Positions 63,609-64,000 of a DNA stretch of 64,000 nt are shown piece by piece. The stretch comes from Idiomarina zobellii (GTDB lineage: Bacteria > Pseudomonadota > Gammaproteobacteria > Enterobacterales > Alteromonadaceae): the NCBI RefSeq assembly GCF_900100855.1, contig NZ_FNCB01000006.1:36775-100774 (forward strand), in the 5' to 3' direction. The first letter of the stretch is position 1, and each line of letters begins with the position of its first letter. Made by a program: the position numbers and the translations under genes. The notes beneath the pieces were generated by a model, which saw only the letters and a program-made list of their open reading frames with translations, was not told the origin of the DNA and searched no databases.

Positions 63609-64000
63609 ATGGCTATTGTAAACAGAATTGCACTGGATTTGGCAAAGGATTTTATTCAGGTTTTGGCGCTGGATGAAAATGAGCAGGAAGTGTTTAATAA
63701 AAAGCTGCGCAGCAACAAGGTGTTAGCGAAGCTGGCAACATTGAAACGTACAGATGACTGTGAAGTGGCGGTTGAGTCCTGCGGCATGAGTCATTACTGG
63801 CGCCGCGAATGTGAAAAACTGGGTTATAAAACGGTGGCGCTGCCACCACGCTTCGTCAAAGCGTATTTGCAGGGTGAGAAGAACGATGCAAATGACGCCC
63901 GGGCGATAGCCGAGGCGGCATCACGGCCTAATCGTCAGACGGTCAGGCTGAAAAGTATTGAGCAGCAGGATTTAGCTCTGATGGTGAATCAACGGGAAGG
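63609..64000 (+). mobile_element. IS110-family transposase, 5' part (runs off the window)
   Basis: 130 codons before the window ends. Motifs of the IS110 RuvC-like DEDD domain: MAIVNRIALDLAKDFIQVLALDE (first Asp near residue 10), VAVESCGMSHYWRRECEKLG (Glu) and KNDANDARAIAEAASRPN (Asp residues). GGAGAGGACC precedes the ATG. IS110 elements insert using a structured guide RNA rather than terminal inverted repeats. The left end is likely near 63519. Confidence 0.88.

Noticed and set aside
60300..64000. Prophage or genomic island with integrase
   Set aside because: No integrase, tRNA attachment site or phage structural gene is visible; only toxin-antitoxin, Fic and IS110 genes are seen, and the right side is cut off.

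Overview
This 64 kb window looks like the chromosome of a marine gammaproteobacterium of the Alteromonadales, most likely Idiomarina or a close relative. That assignment is inference. It rests on PomA/PomB (a sodium-driven flagellar stator), the classic gammaproteobacterial blocks yajC-secD-secF, ribH-nusB-thiL-pgpA, xseB-ispA-dxs and fau-6S RNA-zapA-ygfB-pepP-ubiH-ubiI, and the general style of the proteins. No rRNA or tRNA gene and no CRISPR array was seen.

Layout. 1-9.7 kb: the tail of an unknown protein, a GntP-type permease, a TRIC-type channel, a degenerate enhancer-binding-protein-like regulator, the Sec accessory operon, yaaA, a DUF3014 protein and an acyltransferase. 9.7-19.9 kb: a GNAT protein with a predicted signal peptide, riboflavin/NusB/thiamine/phosphatidylglycerol genes, the isoprenoid precursor operon (reverse strand), the stator genes, thiI and a VanZ-like gene. 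19.9-29.8 kb (reverse strand): an SrmB-like helicase, a universal stress protein, a SulP transporter with a long and probably structured leader, an arsenic operon (an arsC-arsR fusion, acr3, a GAPDH-like gene, arsJ) and an M49-like peptidase lipoprotein. 29.8-33.5 kb: an HDOD protein, rdgC and a histidine kinase.

33.5-51.2 kb is a phosphate-starvation supercluster. It holds a TonB2-type energising system (DUF3450, a long ExbB-like protein, ExbB2, ExbD2, TonB, TPR), an outer-membrane porin, an AEC transporter, a Fic protein, phoB-phoR, pstS, pstC-pstA-pstB and phoU. Pho boxes, often several direct repeats at 11-bp period, precede the TonB2 operon, the porin, phoB, pstS and pstC. The inferred logic is that PhoB induces outer-membrane passage (porin and a TonB-energised route) together with periplasmic capture and inner-membrane uptake.

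51.2-60.3 kb returns to core genes: serA, rpiA, fau, 6S RNA, zapA, ygfB, pepP, ubiH and ubiI, with a secreted amidohydrolase gene inserted between fau and the 6S RNA gene. 60.3 kb to the end is an accessory patch: an orphan DUF2384 antitoxin-like gene, a second Fic protein with an intact active site, a HigBA-type toxin-antitoxin pair, the scar of a duplicated and internally deleted fic module, and the start of an IS110-family element.

Two gene-free stretches (12.8-13.2 kb and 27.8-28.15 kb) each hold a pair of very long hairpins from one repeat family. Their two-hairpin cores are conserved, while the long outer stems differ in sequence but keep their pairing. This is the most unusual non-coding signal in the window.
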